Notes: generated from the sequence alone by a model not told the origin. A stretch of DNA of 8,359 bases from JAVKSL01 sp039583695 (GCA_039583695.1 JAVKSL010000110.1:1-8359), one strand, 5' to 3'. Positions 1-6,141 are shown, counted from the stretch's first letter. Program-made: numbers and translations.

Positions 1-1
1 G

Positions 2-52
2 AACAATCCGCTGCTCCGGGACGTTCTGGCTGGTGAAGGTGGGTCTACCTAG
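2..52 (+). CDS. Possible 3' tail of a gene entering from the left
   Basis: One plus-strand frame is open from the left edge to a TAG at 50-52 and encodes the 16-residue tail NNPLLRDVLAGEGGST. The composition is protein-like and the frame has no start inside the window, so it could be the end of a gene lying mostly to the left. The stretch is too short to identify or to separate from chance. The other two plus frames also close within the first 80 bases. Confidence 0.22.
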   Translation, partial: NNPLLRDVLAGEGGST

Positions 53-188
53 CCCAGCCCACGTAACTTCGGCCTAGACCTCCGGGGATGGGCCAGCGGA
101 GAGACGCCTCCAAGGCTGCCCGTCCCTTTGGTCCCCGTAGTCAGCGAAGGTCCCCCGATCACTCGACTGGCGGTGGTACGCACGCACG

Positions 189-401
189 TCAGAGCGCGGC
201 AAGGTGACGCCGGTAGTCGCCAGAGTGACCGTCCCCCCGCCAGTAGCCGTCAGTTCCCACGAAGTCCGGGAACGCAACGAGCAGGGTCGGGCTGTCGCTC
301 GGGCGGGTTCCGAGCCAACCAACGGCGTAGCCACCGGCCCTGGAGATCTGTTCCAACCCAACCCCGGAGACCATCTCCCACAGGTCGACGGGCGCTGTCA
401 A
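189..401 (-). pseudogene. Possible small gene or gene remnant, unknown function
   Basis: This minus-strand frame of up to 70 codons has natural-looking composition, for example GLEQISRAGGYAVGWLG and TLLVAFPDFVGTDGYW, and by my count about 80 percent G or C at third codon positions. Two in-frame TAG codons lie just upstream (402-404 and 414-416), so it cannot extend to the right. The only start at the full length is a TTG at 401 with no Shine-Dalgarno sequence. An ATG at 374 has GGGAG directly against it, which is too close to be a normal site. A remnant of a decayed gene fits better than an intact gene. I do not recognise the family. Confidence 0.28.
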
Positions 402-624
402 CTACGGCAACTGCTACCAAAACTGCTCACCATCCGTGTCCGCCGCTCGCCTCTCAGCACAAAAGCCCAGGTCAGAGGGTGGAGAAGACGATCTCCTATT
501 CAAACTTCCCTGAGCTGCGAGACCGTCTTGCCGACCTCGCCCGTCTCCCTGATACTCGGCATCACCGGTAGCGGTAAACGTCGGCTCGGGTGCTCGACGT
601 GAACCCCGGTCCACTGGTCCGATC

Positions 625-1011
625 TCATTCTGGCTGGGACCACGTCGGCGGTGCCGGCAGTCGTCGGAGGAACGCGTCCACGTTGAAGCGGTGGGCCTCC
701 AGCCGAGTACGAGCTACCTGACGTTCGTTCTCATCGAACAGCACGTCATACCAGGGGAGCAGGACGAACGCCTCCACGCTCATGTCGAGCCTGCCCAGTT
801 CCCACAAGGTGGTGAACCCGTCTGAGGTCCCGTCCTTCTTCAGAAGCTTCTTGACGGTGGTGACACCGCCGTCGTTGGCCACGTCGCGGTGGAAGTAGCC
901 GGGCCAGTAGCCCAGCCGCTTGAGCGTCTGGCACCCATCGAGCATGTCTTGGTGGAAATGAGCCGCGGCGCGAGCCCGGAGCGTTTCCTGCCAGTTCAAC
1001 TGATCCGTCAT
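625..1011 (-). CDS. Small conserved-looking domain protein (128 aa), last gene of the operon
   Basis: The 128-residue product has no signal peptide or membrane segment. Its core runs from LKRLGYWPGYF (about 30-40) through DGGVTTVKKLLKK (47-59) and SDGFTTLWELGRLDMSVEAFVL (63-84) to ENERQVARTRLEAHRF (94-109). From memory, this 'LGY...GG...A..LL...GF..LWE.GRLDLSVE' pattern is a small helical module found alone, or at the C-terminus of nuclease and restriction-type proteins in bacteria. Its biochemical role is not known to me. The ATG at 1011 is preceded by GGAGGAG (complement at 1016-1022), and the start lies 14 bases after the stop of the 517-residue gene, so it is the distal cistron of the same operon. 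It has no recognisable catalytic motif and may be an accessory or specificity subunit. Confidence 0.85.
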   Translation of the reverse strand: MTDQLNWQETLRARAAAHFHQDMLDGCQTLKRLGYWPGYFHRDVANDGGVTTVKKLLKKDGTSDGFTTLWELGRLDMSVEAFVLLPWYDVLFDENERQVARTRLEAHRFNVDAFLRRLPAPPTWSQPE

Positions 1012-1025
1012 CGGTCTCCTCCCCC

Positions 1026-2579
1026 TCAGTTGGTCTGGAAGCTCGGTAGATGCCGGCCGAGGTACCCGACGTACACCTTGCCCGTCTTACCGCCAGTGTC
1101 GTCCCAGAAGTGGATGCGTGGCGCTGGGTCAGATCCCTTTTCGAGCCTGATGTGCTCCTCCATGTACGCCTCTCCATCGGTACTGACTTCGACCGGGACC
1201 GGAAAGATCCTGGCTCCCCGGAACCGGGGGTTGTTGGTGGTCGTCTCGTTCTCCGACGCGGCGACCCACTCGGAGGGCACAACCTCGAGGCCGGAGGGGC
1301 TGGTCCGGCAGTACTGGAGGAAGTTTCCCTGCACCTGTCCGGACGTTTTTGCCTGCGCGTAGCCTTGCAGTGCTCTCAGCGCCAACCAGGCCTTTCTTCC
1401 CCAGATGCTGGCTTTGACGTGCTGGTCCAGTTCGTCTGCAGATGCGGTCGTGTCGCCGACGACCACGAGGTCAAGGTGGGCCTTGGCTAGCTCCAGTGCC
1501 TCAGAGCAACTGCCGGCCTCGGCTGGACGTGCGTCCTCTGGCGTAGGAACGCCCGCGACGTACTGGCCCGCATCGGCGAGGCGATTCTCCAGCCAACGGA
1601 CCCTGGCACGGGCCTCCTCCGTCTCGGAAGCCGCCACGTCAGCTTCGAGTACTGCCCACTCAAGGTCCTGCTGAAGCTGGTCCCGCTGTTCCTCGGCGTG
1701 GAGCAGATCCGCCAGCAACGCGTCAGCGTCGGCTGCCTGGCGAGCGAATCCCGGCAGCAAGGCCACACGGTTTCGGAAAACCATGGGTGGCCGCGCCGCA
1801 AGAGCTTTCCCGACGACCGCGCGTGCCACGACCTGTGCGCCTCGACGGGCCGACGGCAAGAACAGCTCCCGACGGGCGAAACGGTGGCGTCTTGGGTATC
1901 GGTCGGGCACAGTCAGTCCGGGGAGATACGTGCGGACGGCGCCGCCGAAGATGTGCAGGTCGGGTCCCAGCTCCTTCGAGAGAGCGCTGGTGGCGAGCCC
2001 GTCGAGGGCCCAGACATTGGCAACGCCGATCACGGTTGCGGCGAGTGCTCCAGCCCGCGTGGCTGCTCCTGCGGGATCGGTATTGTCACGACTCGCCACG
2101 ATCACTGGAACGCCTCGATCTGGGTCGAGCAACTCCTCGATCAGCTCACCGAGTTGCACTTCGTCCACCACGCGGTGATTCGGGCGAAGCTGCGTCGAAC
2201 CGGAACGACAGGTCGAACTGGCGAGGAACGCGCGTACCAGCCCTGGGGGCGCCAGGACTGGCGGCGGACCATAGGCGTCGTCGCTTACCCGTTCCAGGTC
2301 GACCCAGATCCAACCCTGATCCTCGGTGGCAATTGCCGTCAAGATCGTCGACCATCGCTGGCCCGAGTTCTCCTCGTCCAGCCTGAGCCGCACGGCCTCG
2401 ACCCCGAGGTCTTCTGCGGCGATGACCTCGACACCAGTCGAGCTCAGGTCGATCCGGCCGGACTCGGGCAATTCGACATCGATCCCCTTGTCGTTCAACC
2501 ACTGCAAAAAGAGTTCGCGCGCTCCCCTGGTCAGCTCGGGGCGGTCGTCGGCGAAGATCGTGCGGTAGACGGTGCTCAT
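1026..2579 (-). CDS. 517-residue multi-part protein with central coiled coil, unknown function
   Basis: The product appears soluble. Residues 1-120 form a mixed alpha/beta region with DQGWIWVDLERV (87-98). Residues 155-235 look like an alpha/beta domain, with the strand PVIVAS (158-163), an alanine-rich helix, and the motif HIFGGAVRTYLPGL (209-222) before an HRF (232-234). Residues about 285-337 are charged and heptad-like (ADALLADLLHAEEQRDQLQQ onward), a probable coiled coil. Residues 355-430 contain helices with ASIWGRKAWLALRAL (390-404), and the C-terminus ends with PRIHFWDDTGGKTGKVYVGYLG (487-508) then RHLP. The family looks familiar from actinobacterial accessory regions, but I cannot give a function. 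The ATG at 2579 overlaps the TGA of the GIY-YIG gene by 4 bases (ATGA), and GGAGG lies 7 bases upstream (complement at 2587-2591). Tight coupling suggests that it works with the nuclease, perhaps as scaffold or target sensor. That role is inference. Confidence 0.9.
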   Translation of the reverse strand: MSTVYRTIFADDRPELTRGARELFLQWLNDKGIDVELPESGRIDLSSTGVEVIAAEDLGVEAVRLRLDEENSGQRWSTILTAIATEDQGWIWVDLERVSDDAYGPPPVLAPPGLVRAFLASSTCRSGSTQLRPNHRVVDEVQLGELIEELLDPDRGVPVIVASRDNTDPAGAATRAGALAATVIGVANVWALDGLATSALSKELGPDLHIFGGAVRTYLPGLTVPDRYPRRHRFARRELFLPSARRGAQVVARAVVGKALAARPPMVFRNRVALLPGFARQAADADALLADLLHAEEQRDQLQQDLEWAVLEADVAASETEEARARVRWLENRLADAGQYVAGVPTPEDARPAEAGSCSEALELAKAHLDLVVVGDTTASADELDQHVKASIWGRKAWLALRALQGYAQAKTSGQVQGNFLQYCRTSPSGLEVVPSEWVAASENETTTNNPRFRGARIFPVPVEVSTDGEAYMEEHIRLEKGSDPAPRIHFWDDTGGKTGKVYVGYLGRHLPSFQTN

Positions 2580-2992
2580 TGCCGGACCTCCACCATGCTC
2601 TCTCGAACCGCGTTCGCCTCGCCGGAGGATGGTGGGCGGGCTGACGGCAACCGACGCGATAGAGCAGGGCCGAGGTGAGCGCCGACTACCCCTTCGATCC
2701 GCCGGACTTCATGGCTCGGGGTACCGGCAACTAGCGGCAGCACCCAGATCACGTGCCAGATGGTGCGTTTGGCCGGGTCACCCAGGTGTTCGGAGACGCG
2801 GTCCTTCAGGCCACCGACAGCCCGGCAGACCGAGCCCACGTAGCAGCATCGGCCACCCGCGTCTAGTGCGATGTAGACGGCCGTGCTGAACACCAGCGGG
2901 AAGGGCTCGGCGGCCGGGACCGGCCACGGGTGCCGCCGAACCAAGTACGGCCCCGCGTAAGAGCAGAGGACACGGTAGGTGGTCGAGTTCAC
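2576..2992 (-). CDS. GIY-YIG nuclease-like protein (138 aa)
   Basis: The protein has a compact GIY-YIG nuclease core, a fold that cuts DNA with one metal ion. AVYIALD (38-44) is the GIY strand and CYVGSV (50-55) the YIG strand with Tyr51. LKDRVSEH supplies Arg65 and His69 at the same spacing as the Arg and His of I-TevI. Glu100 in RRIEGVVGAHLGP is the expected metal ligand. The usual asparagine after the 'P' motif is a serine here (ALSRRLP, Ser112), a small departure from classic members. I chose the GTG at 2992: it forms a GTGA overlap with the TGA of the preceding gene (2989-2991) and has GAGGAGG 7 bases upstream (complement at 3000-3006). Longer in-frame extensions to 3055 are arginine-rich and overlap the upstream gene. 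With no added DNA-binding domain, it probably depends on the neighbouring proteins for targeting. That dependence is inference. Confidence 0.88.
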   Translation of the reverse strand: MNSTTYRVLCSYAGPYLVRRHPWPVPAAEPFPLVFSTAVYIALDAGGRCCYVGSVCRAVGGLKDRVSEHLGDPAKRTIWHVIWVLPLVAGTPSHEVRRIEGVVGAHLGPALSRRLPSARPPSSGEANAVRESMVEVRQ

Positions 2993-4989
2993 CCGTCGAC
3001 CTCCTCGTTGTCGTTCTCGTCCGCGCCGTCGTCGGGCGTGTGGCGCTGTTGCCACACTCGCCCGAGGTAGCCCAGTTCGTCGGATACCCAGCTCAGGTCC
3101 CTGCGCATGTCCTCAACCACTGCGGGCTTGATGCCGAGCGAGTGTGCCAAGCGCTCGCCACCGGGTCCTTGCACGGCGGTCAACGATCGCACAGTAGAGC
3201 TCAGATCGGTGATCGCGTTCTGGACGCCGAGAACCGCCTGGGTGTAGTTCGGCCGGTCGGGGCCAGGTTCGGTCCGACGCTTGAGGGGGAACGCCTCCTT
3301 GAGCCACTCGGTGCCTACGTGGATCTCCGCGCCGGTCGCATTGGTAGCTATCGAACCGTCCTGGCGGATCGCCCGCGGAGTACGCCCGGCCCGGCCGTCC
3401 TCGACCACTTGCTGGAAGATGTCCAGACCGTAGACGGAGGTCATCATCTCGCGGAGGAGGCGCTGGGGTTCCCGGTCGTCATAGCCCTCGCCACGGTGGG
3501 TCTGGCGTCGAAGGCCGCCGTGGCGCGCCAGCCAGAAGGTCGCCATGAAGGCCAGCTCCAACACATAGGGACCGACTTGGCCAACCCCCTCGTAGTCCTC
3601 ACGCGCCGCCTCCGCCGCCGCAAGCTCGCTGCCCGCGGCGGACCGCAGCGACGGCAAGTCGAGGTTGCTCGGCCGCCAGCCCCGGCGGTTCCACTCGGTC
3701 ATGTCCCGCAGGTTGGACAGGACCACCCGCGCCACGGAGACTTCGGCTGGGCTGGCGGTCCCGCGCAGCGGGCGCAGCACCAGCTCCACAAGGGGCTCTA
3801 GCCGCTCAGGACGACGGGGGCGGCGACCGCCGCCGACCAGGCGACGAAGGCCGTCGTTGAGAATCCGCATGTTGTCGTCGTCCCCCATGACGGCGATGAT
3901 CTCGACCGCGCGGGCGTCGGCACTGGGTCGGAACCCTGCCTGGGCCGCCTCATCGGGCGTCAGCATGCCGGCCATGTAGTCGACGTACTCAGGACTCCAA
4001 CCGGCCTGGTCTGCGAACGAGGTCAGGATAGTGGATGCCTTGGTGTCGAGGTCGGCCGAAGTACCCCACGGGCGGGGCGGGTCGATGTGGATGGCTGCGA
4101 CCCAGGCTTCTACTGCCTGGGTGAAGGTGGTCGATGAGCCGGTGTCGGGGGTGTACCCGACGATGACTTCGGCCGGCATGGTGGCCAGTCGGAGCAGGGC
4201 ACGCTCGTCGTCCGTCAACAGCGAGGCGTCCTTGTCAGCAAGCGCCTCGACTCGGGCGATGCGCTGACCGAGCTTGCGGTCATCGCTCCGGTAGACCTCC
4301 GCTGCGGTCTCCAGGCCCCAGTGGCCCCAAGCGATGGTCGTGCGACTGGACCCGTCGGGGGAGGTTGCCACCGTGAGGTCGGGTTCGCCGTCCTCATGGG
4401 TGATGCGCAGGGGTACCACGGTGATCGGCCGCATCACTCCTTGGAGGGGCAGGTCGGCGATCAGCTTGTCCGCCGTGGACATGAGGACGTCCATCGAGTT
4501 CTGCAAGGCCTCCACCAGGTGGTCTTGGTCCTCAACAGCGAGCGTAAGAACCGGTGCCCCATCTGCGTCGCAGCCCGCTGACACCAACGGTCGGCGGAAA
4601 TGACGCCGCCTCGGGTCGGACGGCGTACCAGCCGGGAAGGGCCTGTCGCCCGCTGCCCGAGGGTTGATCGGGCTTGGCGTCACAGCCGCGGGCCAGACGT
4701 CGACGTGGACCAAGTGCAACGTGCCACCCGGCACCCGCTCGTTGATGGGCGAGTTCAGTGCCAGACGCGTCTTCGTCGGATCGACAACAGCGCGGGCGAT
4801 CGCCATCGCCGAGGCCTCATCGTGGAAGTGGCGGTCTGCGAGAGCTTCAGCCAGGCGTTGCCGTGCGGTCGACTTCGCCCTGCTCGGCGGGCGGACGATG
4901 GGCTTGGGCGGCAGTCCGCCGTCGTCGTCGGCCGCCGCGGATCGAGTCGCGACGGACTGGGGATTGGGGATAGTGAGTTCGGTCGCCAT
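2989..4989 (-). CDS. 666-residue protein with ParB/DGQHR-like N-terminal domain, first gene of the operon
   Basis: Residues 1-60 are a low-complexity, charged leader. Residues about 70-225 resemble the ParB/sulfiredoxin or DGQHR fold: VVDPTKTRL (68-76), a PINPR segment (107-111), VEALQNSMDVLM (159-170), QGVMRPITVVP (183-193) and TSPDGSSRTTIA (209-220). Their order matches the ParB pattern 'NPR ... L..SI...G...PI.V ... DG..R..A'. Proteins with this fold bind DNA or nucleotides, and relatives include ParB CTPases and DndB of phosphorothioation systems. The assignment here is by motif only. Residues 230-640 are mostly helical and unrecognised, with AFMATFWLARHGGL (480-493), and the tail (651-666) is acidic. 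The start is the ATG at 4989 with AGGAGG 9 bases upstream (complement 4999-5004). A longer frame to 5220 adds arginine-rich sequence without a ribosome site and is rejected. The stop overlaps the GIY-YIG start by 4 bases. It leads the operon and may supply target recognition or regulation. Confidence 0.88.
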   Translation of the reverse strand: MATELTIPNPQSVATRSAAADDDGGLPPKPIVRPPSRAKSTARQRLAEALADRHFHDEASAMAIARAVVDPTKTRLALNSPINERVPGGTLHLVHVDVWPAAVTPSPINPRAAGDRPFPAGTPSDPRRRHFRRPLVSAGCDADGAPVLTLAVEDQDHLVEALQNSMDVLMSTADKLIADLPLQGVMRPITVVPLRITHEDGEPDLTVATSPDGSSRTTIAWGHWGLETAAEVYRSDDRKLGQRIARVEALADKDASLLTDDERALLRLATMPAEVIVGYTPDTGSSTTFTQAVEAWVAAIHIDPPRPWGTSADLDTKASTILTSFADQAGWSPEYVDYMAGMLTPDEAAQAGFRPSADARAVEIIAVMGDDDNMRILNDGLRRLVGGGRRPRRPERLEPLVELVLRPLRGTASPAEVSVARVVLSNLRDMTEWNRRGWRPSNLDLPSLRSAAGSELAAAEAAREDYEGVGQVGPYVLELAFMATFWLARHGGLRRQTHRGEGYDDREPQRLLREMMTSVYGLDIFQQVVEDGRAGRTPRAIRQDGSIATNATGAEIHVGTEWLKEAFPLKRRTEPGPDRPNYTQAVLGVQNAITDLSSTVRSLTAVQGPGGERLAHSLGIKPAVVEDMRRDLSWVSDELGYLGRVWQQRHTPDDGADENDNEEVDG

Positions 4990-4998
4990 CGTGGGGCG

Positions 4999-5004
4999 CC
5001 TCCT
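4999..5004 (-). promoter_or_regulatory. Shine-Dalgarno site that decides the start of the 666-residue gene
   Basis: AGGAGG on the minus strand lies 9 bases before the ATG at 4989. No comparable site precedes the upstream in-frame start at 5220, and the intervening translation is arginine-rich, so the start at 4989 is preferred. Confidence 0.7.
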
Positions 5005-5349
5005 GTGCTCGGTTGTCGGACGATGCAACCGGTCGTCCGGACCGAAGCCTCGGGCGCCCCGCACCCCGGGAGTACCGCCAACCTCGACGGCGTACCCCTT
5101 GATGCGACGGTGACGTCTGCGTCGTGCCCTCACCCTGAGCGAGTTTCCCCGGTCAGGCCTATCAACTCGGAGGAGGGCTGAAGCCCAGGCTCCTCGTCGT
5201 GGCCGTATCACAGCCGACATCGCGGCACGATGAGACTACTACACCCGTGCGTGACCCGCCCACCGGCCACCGGCTGCGCCCATGCTCGCGTCCGGCCTGT
5301 GATCCGCTGTCGCGTTTGTGCTGGCGAGAGGGTTCTTTTGCGACCGTCG

Positions 5350-5376
5350 AAATTACTTTGTCGGAAAAAGGATCAA
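5350..5376 (-). promoter_or_regulatory. Weak candidate promoter for the leftward operon
   Basis: On the minus strand, TTGATC (5371-5376) and TAATTT (5350-5355) could be -35 and -10 elements. Their spacer is 15 bases, shorter than the usual 16-18. They lie in the AT-rich first repeat copy, about 360 bases before the operon's start codon, which would imply a long leader. The match may simply reflect the repeat's base composition. Confidence 0.2.
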
Positions 5377-5398
5377 AACCCCCTGTTTTTATAGGTAG
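5354..5398 (+). repeat. 45-base dispersed repeat, copy 1
   Basis: This copy aligns without gaps to the family pattern: GAGTTTGT, a 16-base variable core, then a conserved tail close to ACCCCTTGTTCTTGTAGTG. The left end reads TTACTTTGT, the core is A-rich, and the tail has T-for-C and other changes (ACCCCCTGTTTTTATAGG). It is one of the more diverged copies. Confidence 0.6.
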
Positions 5399-5410
5399 AG
5401 ACGTCGATCC

Positions 5411-5437
5411 GCTGCCGGCGGTGACCCCGCCGGCAGC
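5411..5437. repeat. Perfect 11-bp hairpin, 5-base loop
   Basis: GCTGCCGGCGG (5411-5421) is the exact reverse complement of 5427-5437, around a TGACC loop. It lies between repeat copies 1 and 2. No T run follows on either strand, so a classical intrinsic terminator is not supported. A protein-binding site or a structural element of an RNA or origin is possible. Confidence 0.75.
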
Positions 5438-5464
5438 TCCCAAGGAATCCGGCCCTCGCGAGAA

Positions 5465-5509
5465 AAGTCTGTCCGATTTTGGCCTCGAACCCCTTATTTA
5501 CACCGGAGA
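5465..5509 (+). repeat. 45-base dispersed repeat, copy 2
   Basis: The left arm AAGTCTGT matches the family's GAGTTTGT at 6 of 8 positions. The core ends in GGCCTCGA, shared in part with copies 3 and 4, and the tail begins ACCCCTTATTTACACCGG, diverged in its second half. It starts 111 bases after copy 1. Confidence 0.65.
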
Positions 5510-5549
5510 ACGCTTGGTCCAGGTTCTCGCTCGTCAGGCCTCGGCGCCA

Positions 5550-5565
5550 GCGCACGTACGTGCGC
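5550..5565. repeat. 16-bp perfect palindrome
   Basis: GCGCACGTACGTGCGC is its own reverse complement over all 16 bases. It lies in the longest gap of the repeat array, between copies 2 and 3. It could be a dimeric regulator or recombinase binding site; nothing nearby says which. Confidence 0.7.
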
Positions 5566-5785
5566 CCTGTTCAGCCTCCTCGACTCTCAACGGCCCTTCA
5601 CACTCGTAGACGTCGTTCCACCACTACACACGCATCAACCCCTGTTCGGCTTGCATCGGACATCGACATCCTGGAGGTCTGGTCGCATCAGGGTGCGTCG
5701 AGCGGCCCTCCTCGAGCACGTGGCAGATTTCGCCAGCCGGCCAGCGCGGGCTTCGAGGGTCCGAAGCACCTACTCGCGAAGCGCA

Positions 5786-5830
5786 GAGTTTGTCGCCGAT
5801 CAGCCTCGACCTGCCGGTTCTTCATGTGAT
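5786..5830 (+). repeat. 45-base dispersed repeat, copy 3
   Basis: The left arm is the full GAGTTTGT and the core ends GCCTCGA. The start of the tail is changed (CCTGCCG), but it then reads GTTCTTCATGTG, a tail variant shared with copy 6. It starts 321 bases after copy 2, about three times the usual period, so up to two decayed copies may once have lain between. Confidence 0.65.
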
Positions 5831-5880
5831 GCGCGATGCGCCGGGCCTTGCGGTGGCGAAGCGGGCCGCCTCCGGCGAAA

Positions 5881-5925
5881 GAGTTTGTTGAAAATCGGCC
5901 TCGGACCCCTTGTTCTTGTAGTGGA
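5881..5925 (+). repeat. 45-base dispersed repeat, copy 4
   Basis: With copy 5 this is the best-preserved member. The left arm GAGTTTGT and the whole 21-base tail from ACCCCTTG to GTAGTGGA are identical in the two, while the 16-base core matches at only 6 positions. It starts 95 bases after copy 3. Confidence 0.8.
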
Positions 5926-5969
5926 AGTACACGCGTCCCTGCCCAGCATCGCCGACGAGGGCGAGAAGG

Positions 5970-6014
5970 GAGTTTGTCCAAATTCATGCCAAAACCCCTT
6001 GTTCTTGTAGTGGA
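5970..6014 (+). repeat. 45-base dispersed repeat, copy 5
   Basis: The left arm and tail are identical to copy 4, at 5970-5977 and 5994-6014. The 16-base core at 5978-5993 is different and AT-rich. It starts 89 bases after copy 4 and 107 before copy 6. Confidence 0.8.
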
Positions 6015-6035
6015 GGTCGTGTTGGCGGCCGCGGT

Positions 6036-6050
6036 CGGTGACGGTCACCG
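6036..6050. repeat. 7-bp inverted repeat with 1-base spacer
   Basis: CGGTGAC (6036-6042) and GTCACCG (6044-6050) flank a single G. The symmetry continues imperfectly outward. It lies between repeat copies 5 and 6, and a one-base spacer suits a dimer-binding site better than an RNA hairpin. Confidence 0.5.
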
Positions 6051-6076
6051 GACCACGGCGGTGGCGACGTTCCTGC

Positions 6077-6121
6077 GCCCATGTCCAAATCCCGCCCGCA
6101 ACAGGGTGTTCTTCATGTGAA
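6077..6121 (+). repeat. 45-base dispersed repeat, copy 6
   Basis: The left arm is decayed (GCCCATGT). The core starts CCAAAT as in copy 5, and the tail reads GTGTTCTTCATGTGA, the variant seen in copy 3. Its end forms a small inverted repeat, CTTCATGTGAAG (6111-6122). It ends 30 bases before the ATG of the ATPase remnant, so it lies in that gene's leader. Confidence 0.6.
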
Positions 6122-6141
6122 GCCTGTCGTCGCTGACCCCG

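Larger units (their letters stand above)
1..624. other. Stretch without a convincing intact gene
   Basis: This is the region downstream of the minus-strand operon. Several overlapping frames are open on both strands, but most read as arginine-, serine- and proline-rich shadow sequence with no ribosome binding site. Exceptions are the possible gene tail at the left edge and a protein-like minus-strand stretch at 189-401, listed separately. A weak inverted pair (GGTCTA at 42-47, TAGACC at 75-80) has a loop of 27 bases and no T run, so I do not call a terminator. I see no tRNA, rRNA or CRISPR. Confidence 0.5.

Noticed and set aside
42..80. Inverted pair GGTCTA/TAGACC as a terminator or tRNA-like structure
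   Set aside because: The stem is only 6 bp with a 27-base loop, no T run and no cloverleaf arms.
1698..2678. Plus-strand 326-codon frame opposite the operon
   Set aside because: It is a shadow of the 517-residue gene on the other strand: it has no ribosome site, low-complexity composition, and crosses a real gene junction.
2993..3055. Extension of the GIY-YIG gene to an upstream start at 3055
   Set aside because: It adds an arginine-rich run that fully overlaps the 3' end of the preceding gene, while the GTG at 2992 has an ideal ribosome site and a GTGA overlap.
3040..3801. Plus-strand 253-codon frame
   Set aside because: It is a shadow of the 666-residue gene. High GC third positions on the minus strand keep this opposite frame open.
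4990..5220. N-terminal extension of the 666-residue gene to an upstream ATG at 5220 (743 residues)
   Set aside because: The added 77 residues are arginine-rich and unstructured, there is no Shine-Dalgarno sequence at 5220, and AGGAGG stands 9 bases before the ATG at 4989.
5411..5437. Intrinsic terminator
   Set aside because: The stem is strong, but no T run follows on either strand and no gene ends nearby; the flanking genes diverge from this region.
5354..6121. CRISPR array
   Set aside because: The repeats are not near-identical, their variable part lies inside the unit rather than between units, the spacing is irregular (89-321 bases), and no cas gene is present.
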